A stretch of 64,000 bases of DNA from Persicitalea sp963716085 (GTDB lineage Bacteria; Bacteroidota; Bacteroidia; Cytophagales; Spirosomataceae). Positions 42,063 through 50,478 of this stretch are shown piece after piece; position 1 is the stretch's first letter; each line of letters starts with the position of its first letter. The notes under the pieces are model-generated. The model worked only from the letters and a program-made list of their open reading frames with translations. It was not told the DNA's origin and did no database searches. The stretch lies in NCBI GenBank assembly GCA_963716085.1, contig OY970288.1, positions 4,960,001 through 5,024,000 of the forward strand, in the 5' to 3' direction. The position numbers and the translations under genes were made by a program.

Positions 42063-43919
42063 CTACTGAGCCATGCGCCCCATCCACGACTCCCGGAGCT
42101 GCAACTGCTGCGGCGTCGGGTCGGCCACGGGCGTGAAGGTCGGATAGGTTTTGGTAGCCTCTTCGAGGTCGGCGGTGAGCCTCACCTCCTTGATCTCATT
42201 ATCCGGCATTTTGCGCTTCACCACGAACGATACCTCGTCGCCCGTTTTGAATCGCTCGTCGTAGTCTTGCAGCACGGTCGCGTACGTATCGGCATCGAAG
42301 GGCTGGTCGTTGAGCTGCACGATTTGATCCATTTGCTCCAAACCAAGTCGCTTGCCCAGGTCCGTCGACTCTTCGGTACTGGCGATCAGAATATTGCGGG
42401 TACCGGGAACGAGGGCGAAGCCTACGCCGAATGCCTTTTCTACCTCCTCTTTCTGGCCTTCTACTTCAAAGTCAATGCCGATATTGGCAAAGAGTTCTTT
42501 CAGCGGTAGCGGCTCGCCGCCTTCTACATAGCGGCGGAAGAAATCGCGAATTTCGGGATAGGTCAGCTCGGTGATTTTATCAAATAATTCCTCATCTTTA
42601 AAGGACCTGTCTTTGCCATAGGTCTTGGCCAGGTCGCTCAGCAGATTCTGAGTACCGTATTTGCCGCCGGACAACTCGCGGAGTTTCAAGTCGAGGCTCA
42701 GGCCAATCAACGCGCCTTTTTCGTATACATTCGAGTACTCGTCTTTGTAGGTTTCCAGCACATCGCTCGACATTGCCGTGAAGGATAGCGTATCGGAATA
42801 GCGCGTCCGGGCATTCTCGACCTTATCGGCTTGGCGATCCAGATAGGTGGGCAGGTCGATGATCCCGGCCCGCAGTTGAGCGTGGTGAGCGGCATACTCG
42901 GTCAGTCCCTCATACATCCACAAGTGCCGCGACATTTTTGGATTTATAAAGTCAAAATCGCCGATTTCCTCGCTGTGGACGTTCAACGGGGTTAGGATGT
43001 GAAAAAACTCGTGGGCAGCAATGTCCTTGATCGACTTCGACAACTGCGCCTCCGAGAACGTTTCGGGCAGGTAATAAAACGACGACGTCGAATGCTCCAG
43101 CGCCCCGTAGCGCGTCAGGTTCTTGTCGTCGGACATATAAATGATAAAGGCGTACTTGTCGATAGGCAGCGTGCCGCCGAGATACGCCCGTTGCGCCTCC
43201 AGCGTGGGCTTGATGTCCGCCGCCAAATCCTTGGTGGCAAACTTATCATTGGGCGAAAACACCGATACCAGGATATCCGCATTGCCTACTTTCAGCCAAA
43301 CGGTGTCGGGCCTGTTGTACATCATCGGCGAGTCGGCCAGTTCGTGGTAGTCCTTCGTGACGAACAAATCCCTGTCGCCGCCCTTGTTCTGGTTCACCAG
43401 CGGGGTAGAGCCGTAAAAGCCCGCAGGCTTGGTAATGTTTACGCGGTAAGGAACCCGATCCATGCCCTGGAAGTAGCCGAACAAGCCGAAAGTGTTCAGC
43501 ACAAACACTTTATCTTCATCGATATTGGTACCGCTGGGTTCAAAGACATCCTCCTCGATGCTGGGTGTGTCCCAGGTATCGTCGATCTGGTAAGAAAGGC
43601 GGCGGAGCTTCCTGGGCTTCGATATTTTCCAACTGTTTTTACCTTGCTTTTCAACTTTCAACTCCCGACCCCGCTTGTCGAACGCCTTAAAGTTGCTGGC
43701 GTAGGAGCCATAATTGTTGATCGAGTAAGTACCCGGCACGATCCTGGGCAGGTGATACAGCACCGACCTGCCACGAACCGAAGGCGTTTCCAGTTCAACG
43801 GTCAGTTTGTCGTCCAGTGGCTTGGTCAGGTCGACGGAGAAATTGTATTCTTTTTGGGCGAATCCCGAAAAGCTTGCGATAAGCAGGGCAGTCAGGATTA
43901 AGTATTGAGCTTTTTTCAT
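42063..43919 (-). CDS. M61-family metallopeptidase with PDZ domain
   Basis: A 618-residue exported protein (signal LILTALLIASFSGFAQ). Residues about 25-200 are the M61 N-terminal beta domain. The catalytic core has AAHEFFHILTPLNVHSEEIG near residue 305 (HExxH zinc motif), followed by LWMYEGLTEYAAHHAQL with the third zinc ligand Glu. A PDZ-like domain follows at about 500-590 (LGLEQMDQIVQLNDQPFDA). M61 enzymes are glycyl aminopeptidases or related; substrates in Bacteroidota are mostly unknown. Its 3' end is partly duplicated at 41270-41371, beyond vapBC. Confidence 0.92.
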   Translation of the reverse strand: MKKAQYLILTALLIASFSGFAQKEYNFSVDLTKPLDDKLTVELETPSVRGRSVLYHLPRIVPGTYSINNYGSYASNFKAFDKRGRELKVEKQGKNSWKISKPRKLRRLSYQIDDTWDTPSIEEDVFEPSGTNIDEDKVFVLNTFGLFGYFQGMDRVPYRVNITKPAGFYGSTPLVNQNKGGDRDLFVTKDYHELADSPMMYNRPDTVWLKVGNADILVSVFSPNDKFATKDLAADIKPTLEAQRAYLGGTLPIDKYAFIIYMSDDKNLTRYGALEHSTSSFYYLPETFSEAQLSKSIKDIAAHEFFHILTPLNVHSEEIGDFDFINPKMSRHLWMYEGLTEYAAHHAQLRAGIIDLPTYLDRQADKVENARTRYSDTLSFTAMSSDVLETYKDEYSNVYEKGALIGLSLDLKLRELSGGKYGTQNLLSDLAKTYGKDRSFKDEELFDKITELTYPEIRDFFRRYVEGGEPLPLKELFANIGIDFEVEGQKEEVEKAFGVGFALVPGTRNILIASTEESTDLGKRLGLEQMDQIVQLNDQPFDADTYATVLQDYDERFKTGDEVSFVVKRKMPDNEIKEVRLTADLEEATKTYPTFTPVADPTPQQLQLRESWMGRMAQ

Positions 43920-44071
43920 TAAAATAAATATTGGGGTTGTTGGACTTTCAATATTGGTGACGCAAAGTAAACAGAAAAGGGTTGGGTTAGGGTTCTGTTT
44001 GTTTGGAGAAGACTAGTTTTGGCATGTCAAACTTAACGAGCACAAGGAAAAAGTCTCCTTTCACTTGCATT

Positions 44072-44085
44072 GTGTAATATTACAC
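44072..44085. promoter_or_regulatory. Perfect palindromic operator candidate upstream of higBA
   Basis: GTGTAATATTACAC is a 14-bp perfect palindrome ending 14 nt before the higB ATG. It fits the autoregulatory operator expected for a HigA-type antitoxin. Confidence 0.65.
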
Positions 44086-44099
44086 GTTACAATTAAGTT

Positions 44100-44378
44100 A
44101 TGATTGCATCAATTCGGCACAAAGGACTGTTGCTTTTTTATGAGAAGAATGACGGTTCAAAGCTACCAAGCCAGTATTTGCGGAAAATAAACCGCATTTT
44201 TGACCAGTTGGATGCCCTCACAACCGAAGACGATATACATCAAATAGGCCAAGGCATCCATAAACTTACTGGTAACATGGCGGAATTTTGGTCGATCAAA
44301 GTGACACCAAATTACCGGATAATTTTTCGCTTCGAAAATGGCGAGGTACTGGATGTCAATTTCGTGGACTATCACTGA
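44100..44378 (+). CDS. higB: HigB-like (RelE/ParE superfamily) toxin
   Basis: A 92-residue protein of the HigB-1/plasmid-maintenance killer family: SIRHKGLLLFYEKNDGSKLP, LRKINRIFDQLDALTTEDDI, and the core GIHKLTGNMAEFWSIKVTPNYRI-type segment ending IIFRFENGEVLDVNFVDYH with the terminal DYH. This is the classical higBA order, toxin first. It should cleave mRNA on the ribosome. It differs from the HigB_toxin family member at 38788-39096, so the two loci are not simple copies. A 14-bp palindrome lies just upstream. Confidence 0.9.
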   Translation: MIASIRHKGLLLFYEKNDGSKLPSQYLRKINRIFDQLDALTTEDDIHQIGQGIHKLTGNMAEFWSIKVTPNYRIIFRFENGEVLDVNFVDYH

Positions 44379-44391
44379 AAAATACAAAACA

Positions 44392-44697
44392 ATGTTGAAA
44401 CGTAATTTACCCCCGGTGCATCCAGGGGAGATCCTAAGGGAAGAATACCTGAAAGAACGGGGACTGACAGTCACCGAAGTCGCCAAAGGGCTGGGTGTAG
44501 CGAGAGGAAACCTCTCGGCCATTCTGAACGAACGGGCGGGAATCAGCCCGGAAATGGCCGTAAAGCTTTCGGAAGCCTTCGGCAATACGACCCAATTCTG
44601 GGTGAATTTGCAGAAAAATTACGAAGTGTGGCACGCAGAGCGGAAGGTCAACCGCGAAGTGATTCGACGCTTTACCCATCGGTCCGTGGCAAACTAG
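44392..44697 (+). CDS. higA: HigA antitoxin
   Basis: From the ATG at 44392 the protein has 101 residues. It shows the HigA layout: LPPVHPGEILREEYLKERGL, an XRE HTH (VTEVAKGLGVARGNLSAILN, GISPEMAVKLSEAFG) and TTQFWVNLQKNYEVWHAER. The start lies 13 bp after the toxin stop. It binds HigB and should repress the operon at the palindrome at 44072-44085. The longer frame upstream overlaps the toxin and was not used. Confidence 0.92.
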   Translation: MLKRNLPPVHPGEILREEYLKERGLTVTEVAKGLGVARGNLSAILNERAGISPEMAVKLSEAFGNTTQFWVNLQKNYEVWHAERKVNREVIRRFTHRSVAN

Positions 44698-44707
44698 ATT
44701 GCTTTGC

Positions 44708-45154
44708 TCACTTCGCGGGCAGCATATTCCGAATGGCGGTAACCTGCCATTTTCCCTTTGCATTCACCACCACGAACGTACTCCACATTTCCCGTTTGCT
44801 GCCGTCAGGATTCTCGATCACATAACGAGCGTCGGCGATAACGCTTTTGGTGCCGATGTGCCGAAGTTTTTCCACGGTCAAAGTGCGTGTGCCGGGGTTG
44901 CCGCCACTGCTGCGTGCCATGCCCGCCATTGCCTCTTCAATGCCGGGCCTCCATTCGCCCGTCGAGACGAGCTGGTCGATGTCGGCGGTCAAAATGCTAC
45001 GCAGCAAAGTGGTGTCCTGAGTTTCCCTGGCGCGGGAATACGCGTCGATCAGGTCGTAGATCGCCTGATCTTGTCGGGTGGGAATCTTTGAGCCCTGCCC
45101 GAATGAAGGCAGAGATAGGAAGCCGATCAGGCAAGCCGAAATAAGGTACCTCAT
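44708..45154 (-). CDS. Exported NTF2-like (DUF4440) protein
   Basis: From the ATG at 45154 the protein has 148 residues with a signal (LISACLIGFLSLPSFGQ). The NTF2-like fold is seen in AIYDLIDAYSRARETQDTTLLRSILTADIDQL, SVIADARYVIENPDGSKREM and the end KGKWQVTAIRNMLPAK. It lies 23 bp downstream of zwf on the same strand and may be co-transcribed. It differs clearly from the NTF2-like protein at 25004. No catalytic residues stand out. Confidence 0.75.
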   Translation of the reverse strand: MRYLISACLIGFLSLPSFGQGSKIPTRQDQAIYDLIDAYSRARETQDTTLLRSILTADIDQLVSTGEWRPGIEEAMAGMARSSGGNPGTRTLTVEKLRHIGTKSVIADARYVIENPDGSKREMWSTFVVVNAKGKWQVTAIRNMLPAK

Positions 45155-45177
45155 GGGTATAGGTTTTGTTAAATCCG

Positions 45178-46686
45178 TTAACCTTTGTTCGGCGCAGAGG
45201 CCCAACTATGCCCGTCTTTGGCGATGAGCGCATCGGCCTCTGCCGGGCCCCAGGTTCCCGAATCGTAGTTGGGAAAATTCGTGGCGGGCATGTTGTCCCA
45301 GGCATCCACAATGGGCATGAGTTCCCGCCATGCGGCCTCGACCTGGTCGGCGCGCATGAAGAGGGTCGAGTCGCCTTCCATGATGTCGAGCAGCAGCGTC
45401 TCGTAAGCTTCGGGCGTGTCGGCGTCGTCGAATTCGTCGTAATTGAACTGCATATCGACTGGCGAAAGCAGCATTTCCGGACCCGGCCGCTTGGCCTGGA
45501 ACTCGATGCGGATGCCCACGCAGGGATAAATCTCGATAATGAGCCGATTGGGCTGCCAGTTGGCCACCGCCTGCGACGGGAACGACTGGTGCGGCACGGG
45601 CTTAAACTGAATGGTGATAACCGACTTTTTCTCGGGCATCCGTTTTCCCGTTCGCATATAGAACGGCACGCCCTGCCAGCGCCAGTTGTCCACGAACAGT
45701 TTCAGCGCGGCGTAGGTATTTTGGGAAGAATCCTGCGGCACGTTCTTTTCCTGGCGGTAACCGTCCACTTTCTTGCCATCAATCTGGCCCGCCCCGTATT
45801 GCCCGCGCACGGCGTACTCACCGATTTCCTCGGGCCGGATTTTGCGCAGGGCATTCACCACGTCCACGCGGCGATTGCGCACTTCGTCGGCTTGGTAGGA
45901 GACGGGCGGCTCCATCGCCACCAGGCACAGCAGTTGGAAGAGGTGGTTTTGAATCATATCGCGCAGCGCCCCGGCCGTGTCGTAGTAGCCACCGCGGCCT
46001 TCCATGCCCAGTAGCTCCGATACCGAAATCTGGACGTTGTCGATGTAATTGCGATTCCAGATCGGTTCGAAAAGCGCGTTGGCGAAGCGAAAAGCCAGGA
46101 TATTCTGAACCGTTTCCTTACCGAGGTAATGGTCGATGCGGTAAATCTGCGACTCGTCGAAAATGGACTGCAACAGCGAATTAAGCTCCTGGGCACTTTC
46201 CAGATCTCGCCCGAAGGGTTTTTCCACCACAATGCGGGTGTTTGGAATGCAGTCGGCCAGCTTACTCTGTGCCACGTTCTCGGCAATCACCGAGAAAAAC
46301 CGGGGGGCCACCGCCAGGTAATGCACCACGCAGGGTTCTTTCCCCCATTCCTCTTTGCATTGAGCAACTCGCTCCGCAAGTTTGTCGTAGGCCTTGGTGT
46401 CCTTCACATCGGCAACTTCGTACACGATACGGGACGAAAATTCTTGCCAGGCCTTCTTGTCGGCTTTGCCCTTGCGGGAAAACTTATCGACGCCTTCCAG
46501 CAAACTTTCTCTGAATTCCTTATCAGTCAGCTCGGTGCGGGCGGTGCCGATTATGGCAAACTCCTCCGGCAACCAGCCGTCCAGGTACAAATTGAAGAGG
46601 GCGGGGGTGATTTTGCGCGCGTTGAGGTCACCCGTGCCGCCAAATACGATGAAGACGGTAGGCTGTGGTTTGATTTTTTGGGACAT
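45178..46686 (-). CDS. zwf: Glucose-6-phosphate 1-dehydrogenase
   Basis: A 502-residue enzyme catalysing the first oxidative step of the pentose phosphate pathway (glucose 6-phosphate to 6-phosphogluconolactone, reducing NADP+). The N-terminal Rossmann motif is VFIVFGGTGDLNARK, the active site is RIDHYLGKE near residue 183, and the substrate-binding VEKPFGRDL lies before it. Full length. The usual partners pgl and gnd are not adjacent; a small NTF2-like gene follows. A TACCTTTG box at 46718-46725 lies about 32 nt upstream of the ATG. Confidence 0.96.
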   Translation of the reverse strand: MSQKIKPQPTVFIVFGGTGDLNARKITPALFNLYLDGWLPEEFAIIGTARTELTDKEFRESLLEGVDKFSRKGKADKKAWQEFSSRIVYEVADVKDTKAYDKLAERVAQCKEEWGKEPCVVHYLAVAPRFFSVIAENVAQSKLADCIPNTRIVVEKPFGRDLESAQELNSLLQSIFDESQIYRIDHYLGKETVQNILAFRFANALFEPIWNRNYIDNVQISVSELLGMEGRGGYYDTAGALRDMIQNHLFQLLCLVAMEPPVSYQADEVRNRRVDVVNALRKIRPEEIGEYAVRGQYGAGQIDGKKVDGYRQEKNVPQDSSQNTYAALKLFVDNWRWQGVPFYMRTGKRMPEKKSVITIQFKPVPHQSFPSQAVANWQPNRLIIEIYPCVGIRIEFQAKRPGPEMLLSPVDMQFNYDEFDDADTPEAYETLLLDIMEGDSTLFMRADQVEAAWRELMPIVDAWDNMPATNFPNYDSGTWGPAEADALIAKDGHSWASAPNKG

Positions 46687-46717
46687 GGTTGGTCGGTTTG
46701 AAGTATTGTCGTGCTGT

Positions 46718-46725
46718 CAAAGGTA
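46718..46725 (-). promoter_or_regulatory. Candidate zwf promoter -7 box
   Basis: On the minus strand TACCTTTG matches TAnnTTTG, about 32 nt upstream of the zwf ATG. No TTG is at the expected -33 distance; that position falls in the heptamer array at 46735-46762. Confidence 0.45.
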
Positions 46726-46734
46726 ACGAATGGG

Positions 46735-46762
46735 TATCGGCGGTCGGCTATCAGCTATCTGC
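46735..46762. repeat. Degenerate heptamer array, unit TATCAGC
   Basis: Four phased 7-bp units: TATCGGC, GGTCGGC, TATCAGC and TATCTGC. It lies between the divergent zwf and photolyase genes. Confidence 0.7.
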
Positions 46763-46871
46763 TTTTTTATCGATATCTATAACTATTTCAAACAGATTTG
46801 GCCGATTTTTAACTACAAACAATCATCCAGCTTGCCAGTTTTACAAAAAATATCACTGACCCCACCCCGCC

Positions 46872-48200
46872 ATGCCTAAGAAAAAAATTGCCATCTTCTG
46901 GCATCGCCGCGACATGCGGCTGCACGACAACGCCGGACTCTACCGCGCCCTTAACTCGGATTTTCCCGTCCTGCCCCTTTTCATTTTTGATAAAACCATT
47001 CTTGACGCGCTCGAAGACAAGCGCGACCGCCGCCTGGAATTCATTATGCGGGCCGTGGAGGAGATGAAGGAAAAGTTAGAGAAAGAAGATTCTGCCCTGT
47101 TGGTCAAATACGGCGTCCCGCTGGCAGTGTGGCAGGAAATTGTGGAGGCGTACGATGTGGCAGAGGTTTATACCAACCACGACTACGAAGCCTACGCCAA
47201 GCAACGCGACGGCAAGGTAACGGACTTTTTGGAAGAGAAAGACATTCCTTTCCTTACCTTTAAGGATCAGGTCATTTTTGAAAAGGAGGAAATCCTGACC
47301 CAGAAGGGAACACCCTACACCGTCTTTACGCCTTACAGCCGCGCCTGGAAAGAAAAGCTGCACGGCTCGAAGGAGAAGCTCTTTTACGTAAAGCCCTACC
47401 CTACCGAAAAGTATTTCAAAAATTTATTTAAAACCAAGGCACTCCCCGTCCCAAGCCTGGAAGAAATGGGCTTCGAGCGAATGCCGGACGAGGAATTTCC
47501 GCCCAAAAAAGTCCGCGACGAGAAGCTGGAAAAATACGCCGAACTGCGCAACTACCCGGCGGTTCCCGGCACGTCGCGGCTGAGCATTCACCTGCGGTTC
47601 GGCACGATCAGCGTCCGCGAGCTGGCGCAGCAGGCGATGGAAGAGAGCGAAACGTTCCTGGGCGAACTCATCTGGCGCGATTTCTACCAGCAAATCCTCT
47701 GGAACTTCCCGCACGTGGGCGAGGGCAAAGCCTTCCGGCCCGAGTACGACCGCATCCAATGGCGCAACGACGAGGAGGAATTCCAAAAATGGTGCGACGG
47801 CATGACGGGCTACCCCATCGTGGACGCCGGGATGCGCCAGCTCAACGCCACGGGCTACATGCACAACCGGCTCAGGATGATCACGGCTAGTTTCATGATT
47901 AAAGATCTGCTGATCGACTGGCGCTGGGGCGAGGCCTATTTTGCTAAAAAACTGCAAGATTACGACCTGGCGTCCAATAACGGCGGCTGGCAGTGGGCAG
48001 CGGGTTCCGGCACCGACGCCGCACCCTATTTCCGCATATTTAACCCCACCACCCAGGGCAAGAAGTTCGACCCCCAGAATAAATTCATCAAAGAGTGGAT
48101 TCCCGAAATCAACGAACTCAGCTACCCCGAACCCATCGTGGACCACAAAGCCGCTCGGGAGCGGTGTCTTAAGGTGTATAAGGCAGCGTTGGAGGGTTAG
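46872..48200 (+). CDS. phr: Deoxyribodipyrimidine photolyase / cryptochrome family
   Basis: A 442-residue protein. Residues about 5-130 are the photolyase N-terminal antenna-binding domain (IAIFWHRRDMRLHDNAGLYRA). The C-terminal FAD-binding part has GELIWRDFYQQILW, GMTGYPIVDAGMRQLNATGYMHNR, DYDLASNNGGWQWAAGSGTDA and FNPTTQGKKFDP. These are the residues for FAD and DNA lesion binding in class I CPD photolyases. It should repair cyclobutane pyrimidine dimers using blue light. Family membership is certain; the split between photolyase and cryptochrome cannot be settled from motifs alone. Confidence 0.93.
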   Translation: MPKKKIAIFWHRRDMRLHDNAGLYRALNSDFPVLPLFIFDKTILDALEDKRDRRLEFIMRAVEEMKEKLEKEDSALLVKYGVPLAVWQEIVEAYDVAEVYTNHDYEAYAKQRDGKVTDFLEEKDIPFLTFKDQVIFEKEEILTQKGTPYTVFTPYSRAWKEKLHGSKEKLFYVKPYPTEKYFKNLFKTKALPVPSLEEMGFERMPDEEFPPKKVRDEKLEKYAELRNYPAVPGTSRLSIHLRFGTISVRELAQQAMEESETFLGELIWRDFYQQILWNFPHVGEGKAFRPEYDRIQWRNDEEEFQKWCDGMTGYPIVDAGMRQLNATGYMHNRLRMITASFMIKDLLIDWRWGEAYFAKKLQDYDLASNNGGWQWAAGSGTDAAPYFRIFNPTTQGKKFDPQNKFIKEWIPEINELSYPEPIVDHKAARERCLKVYKAALEG

Positions 48201-48208
48201 GTCAAAGG

Positions 48209-48236
48209 GTTTAATGTTGAAGGTTTAAAGTTTAAA
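48209..48236. repeat. Degenerate heptamer array, unit GTTTAAA
   Basis: Four phased 7-bp units: GTTTAAT, GTTGAAG and GTTTAAA twice. It starts nine bases after the photolyase stop codon. Confidence 0.75.
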
Positions 48237-48437
48237 GAAGGCGAATTCAGATACGCAGCATTACAAGCCTTTATCCATTTGTCATTCTGAGCGTAGCCGA
48301 AGAACCCTTGTTAACGATTGTTAAGCCCTTCGTCCCCCCTTAAACGGCGACGGGAGCGTGTTCTCTAAATCCCGATTGCGCAAAAGCAATTCTTGATTTA
48401 TTGATAAAATCTTCACGCTACCAAAACAACAATCGAC

Positions 48438-49127
48438 ATGACTACCAACCGCTCGCTCCTGCTTACTTTCGTTCTTCTGCTGGCTGCCGCTGGCTCCACC
48501 CTCGCCCAATGGTCGGTCGGCGTGCGCGGTGGCGGTTACGCCGGCACCATCACCCGGCCCGACCTTGTCACCAACTTTACACCCGATTTCAAATGGTCAC
48601 CCGGTATTAGCGCGGCGGTATTTGCCGAGCGTGAATTTGCCAACGGCCTGGCCATTCGTCCCGAGATCGCTTACCAGCAAAAAGGCTTCATGATGCGGGA
48701 AGGTACTCGGGTGAAAATAGGCAAGCTGCCCGTTAACTTGGGCTTACGCTCAGCTTACAAAGTCAGCTACGTGGAAGCACCCGTGCTGTTGAAGCTTTCG
48801 GCGGGCAACGAACTGGCCAAAGTATATTTGATCGCCGGGCCATCGGTGGGTTACGCGGTGGACGCGCAGTTGGTCACCCGCCCGCAGGCTGTGATTGAGT
48901 TCCGGCCCATTCGTACCAATGTTCCCGTCAGTACTTTGGGCTACAACCGCTTTGAGTTCAGCGGCATTGCCGGAGCGGGTCTTAGCCTGAAGGCCGGAAC
49001 CGGGGAAATTATGATCGAAGGCCGCTACCAGCATGGCATAAGCCGCCTGATCGATGTCCCCGTGGTGCGGGCCAATGTCCGCAATCAGGGCGTGAGCGTA
49101 TCGCTTGGGTACAAGATCCCGTTTTGA
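48438..49127 (+). CDS. Outer-membrane porin-family beta-barrel protein
   Basis: A 229-residue protein with a signal (LLLTFVLLLAAAGSTLAQ). It fits the PorT/OMP_b-brl_2-like barrel pattern: WSVGVRGGGYAGTI, AIRPEIAYQQKGFMMREG, YVEAPVLLKLSAGNELAKVYLIAGPSVGY and a terminal GVSVSLGYKIPF with the aromatic beta-signal. Small barrels of this type are abundant in Bacteroidota; a specific cargo is unknown. It is similar in layout to the protein at 52066. A heptamer array follows the stop codon by two bases. Confidence 0.8.
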   Translation: MTTNRSLLLTFVLLLAAAGSTLAQWSVGVRGGGYAGTITRPDLVTNFTPDFKWSPGISAAVFAEREFANGLAIRPEIAYQQKGFMMREGTRVKIGKLPVNLGLRSAYKVSYVEAPVLLKLSAGNELAKVYLIAGPSVGYAVDAQLVTRPQAVIEFRPIRTNVPVSTLGYNRFEFSGIAGAGLSLKAGTGEIMIEGRYQHGISRLIDVPVVRANVRNQGVSVSLGYKIPF

Positions 49128-49131
49128 TGAA

Positions 49132-49166
49132 GCCTTAAGCAATAGGCTTTAAGCTGTAGGCTCAGA
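49132..49166. repeat. Degenerate heptamer array, unit GCTTTAA
   Basis: Five phased 7-bp units: GCCTTAA, GCAATAG, GCTTTAA, GCTGTAG and GCTCAGA. It starts directly after the barrel gene. Confidence 0.75.
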
Positions 49167-49229
49167 GAGTTCGTCATGGGCGTTTTTTCGCTATCTTTCG
49201 CGACTCATTAGCCCAACCGCCCGACCTGT

Positions 49230-50459
49230 ATGCGCTTCTTTCTGATTCTCTTTTTTGCGGCCCTCGTTTCGCCGCCGACTTTTTCCCAAAAAAAGGCGGT
49301 CGAAACGAGGGCCGCTTATTTTCCCGAGCGGCACGACTGGCAGCGCAAAAGCCCGGCGGAGCTGGGAATGAATGCGGCGAAGGTGCAGGAAGTCGTCGAT
49401 TTTGCGCGGGAGAACGAGACCAAGGCCCCGCGTAATATGGAAGTCTCCCAGGCGCAGAGCTTCGGCAAAGAACCCTTCGGCGAGGGCGTCGGCCCCTTCG
49501 AGACGCGCGGCGAGCCGAGTGGCGTGATCCTGCGGCGCGGCTACCTGGTGGCCGAATGGGGTGAACCCGCTCGGCCCGACATGACCCACAGCGTGACGAA
49601 GAGTTTTCTATCCACCGTCGTGGGTCTGGCTGTGGAACGGGGCCTGATCCGCAGCGTGAAAGATACGGTGGCCGCTTACGTGCCGCCCATCGAAATCTAT
49701 AATCCAGGTCAAATTAACCGTCCCGCCGAGCAATTCGGGACACCCGAGTTTCTGCGGCCCTTCGACACGCCCCACAACCGCCGCCTGACCTGGGATGTGA
49801 TGCTCCGCCAAACCAGTGACTGGGAAGGCACCCTCTGGGGCAAACCCGACTGGGCCGACCGTCCCGCCGCCGACGCCAAAGAATGGCAGACGCGCCCGCG
49901 TAACGAACCGGGCAGCGTGTACGAATACAACGATGTGCGGGTGAACGCCCTGGCCCTCGCGGCCACGAGCGTATGGCGGCGACCGTTGCCACAGGTTTTG
50001 CAGGAATACATCATGAATCCCATCGGTGCATCCAACACCTGGCGCTGGGCGGGCTACCGCAACTCCTGGATCGTGCTGGACGGGCAAGCCGTGCAGGTGG
50101 TCAGCGGCGGCGGACACTGGGGCGGCGGGATGTTCATCAGCGCCTACGACATGGCCCGCTTTGGCCTGCTGACGATGCACAAAGGAATTTGGAACGGCCA
50201 GCAACTGATCCCGGAAAAATGGATCGCGCAAGCCACCACGCCCACAACAGCGCAGCCCACCTACGGCTACATGAATTTCTTCCTGAATCCCAACCATAAA
50301 TTCCTGCCGAGTGCGCCCACGACCGCCTTCGTCCACATCGGCAACGGCACCAATATGGTGTACGTCGATCCCGAGCATGAATTGGTGATGGTGGTGCGCT
50401 GGCTGGACAACAAGGCGATGGATGGGGTGGTGAAGCGGTTGCTGGATAGTTTGGAATAA
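49230..50459 (+). CDS. Exported serine hydrolase (class C beta-lactamase fold)
   Basis: A 409-residue protein with a signal (FFLILFFAALVSPPTFSQ). The catalytic set of the beta-lactamase/DD-peptidase class C fold is visible: SxxK as SVTK in MTHSVTKSFLSTVVG (about residues 127-130), the YxN-type YEYNDVRVN near 232, and a late GGGHWGGGMFIS block near 290. Members include esterases and 6-aminohexanoate-oligomer hydrolases as well as peptidases; the lactamase label would be an over-call. Periplasmic. It converges on the lipoprotein gene that follows, with about 20 bp between the stops. Confidence 0.87.
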   Translation: MRFFLILFFAALVSPPTFSQKKAVETRAAYFPERHDWQRKSPAELGMNAAKVQEVVDFARENETKAPRNMEVSQAQSFGKEPFGEGVGPFETRGEPSGVILRRGYLVAEWGEPARPDMTHSVTKSFLSTVVGLAVERGLIRSVKDTVAAYVPPIEIYNPGQINRPAEQFGTPEFLRPFDTPHNRRLTWDVMLRQTSDWEGTLWGKPDWADRPAADAKEWQTRPRNEPGSVYEYNDVRVNALALAATSVWRRPLPQVLQEYIMNPIGASNTWRWAGYRNSWIVLDGQAVQVVSGGGHWGGGMFISAYDMARFGLLTMHKGIWNGQQLIPEKWIAQATTPTTAQPTYGYMNFFLNPNHKFLPSAPTTAFVHIGNGTNMVYVDPEHELVMVVRWLDNKAMDGVVKRLLDSLE

Positions 50460-50478
50460 GGAATACTTTTTGCGGGTC

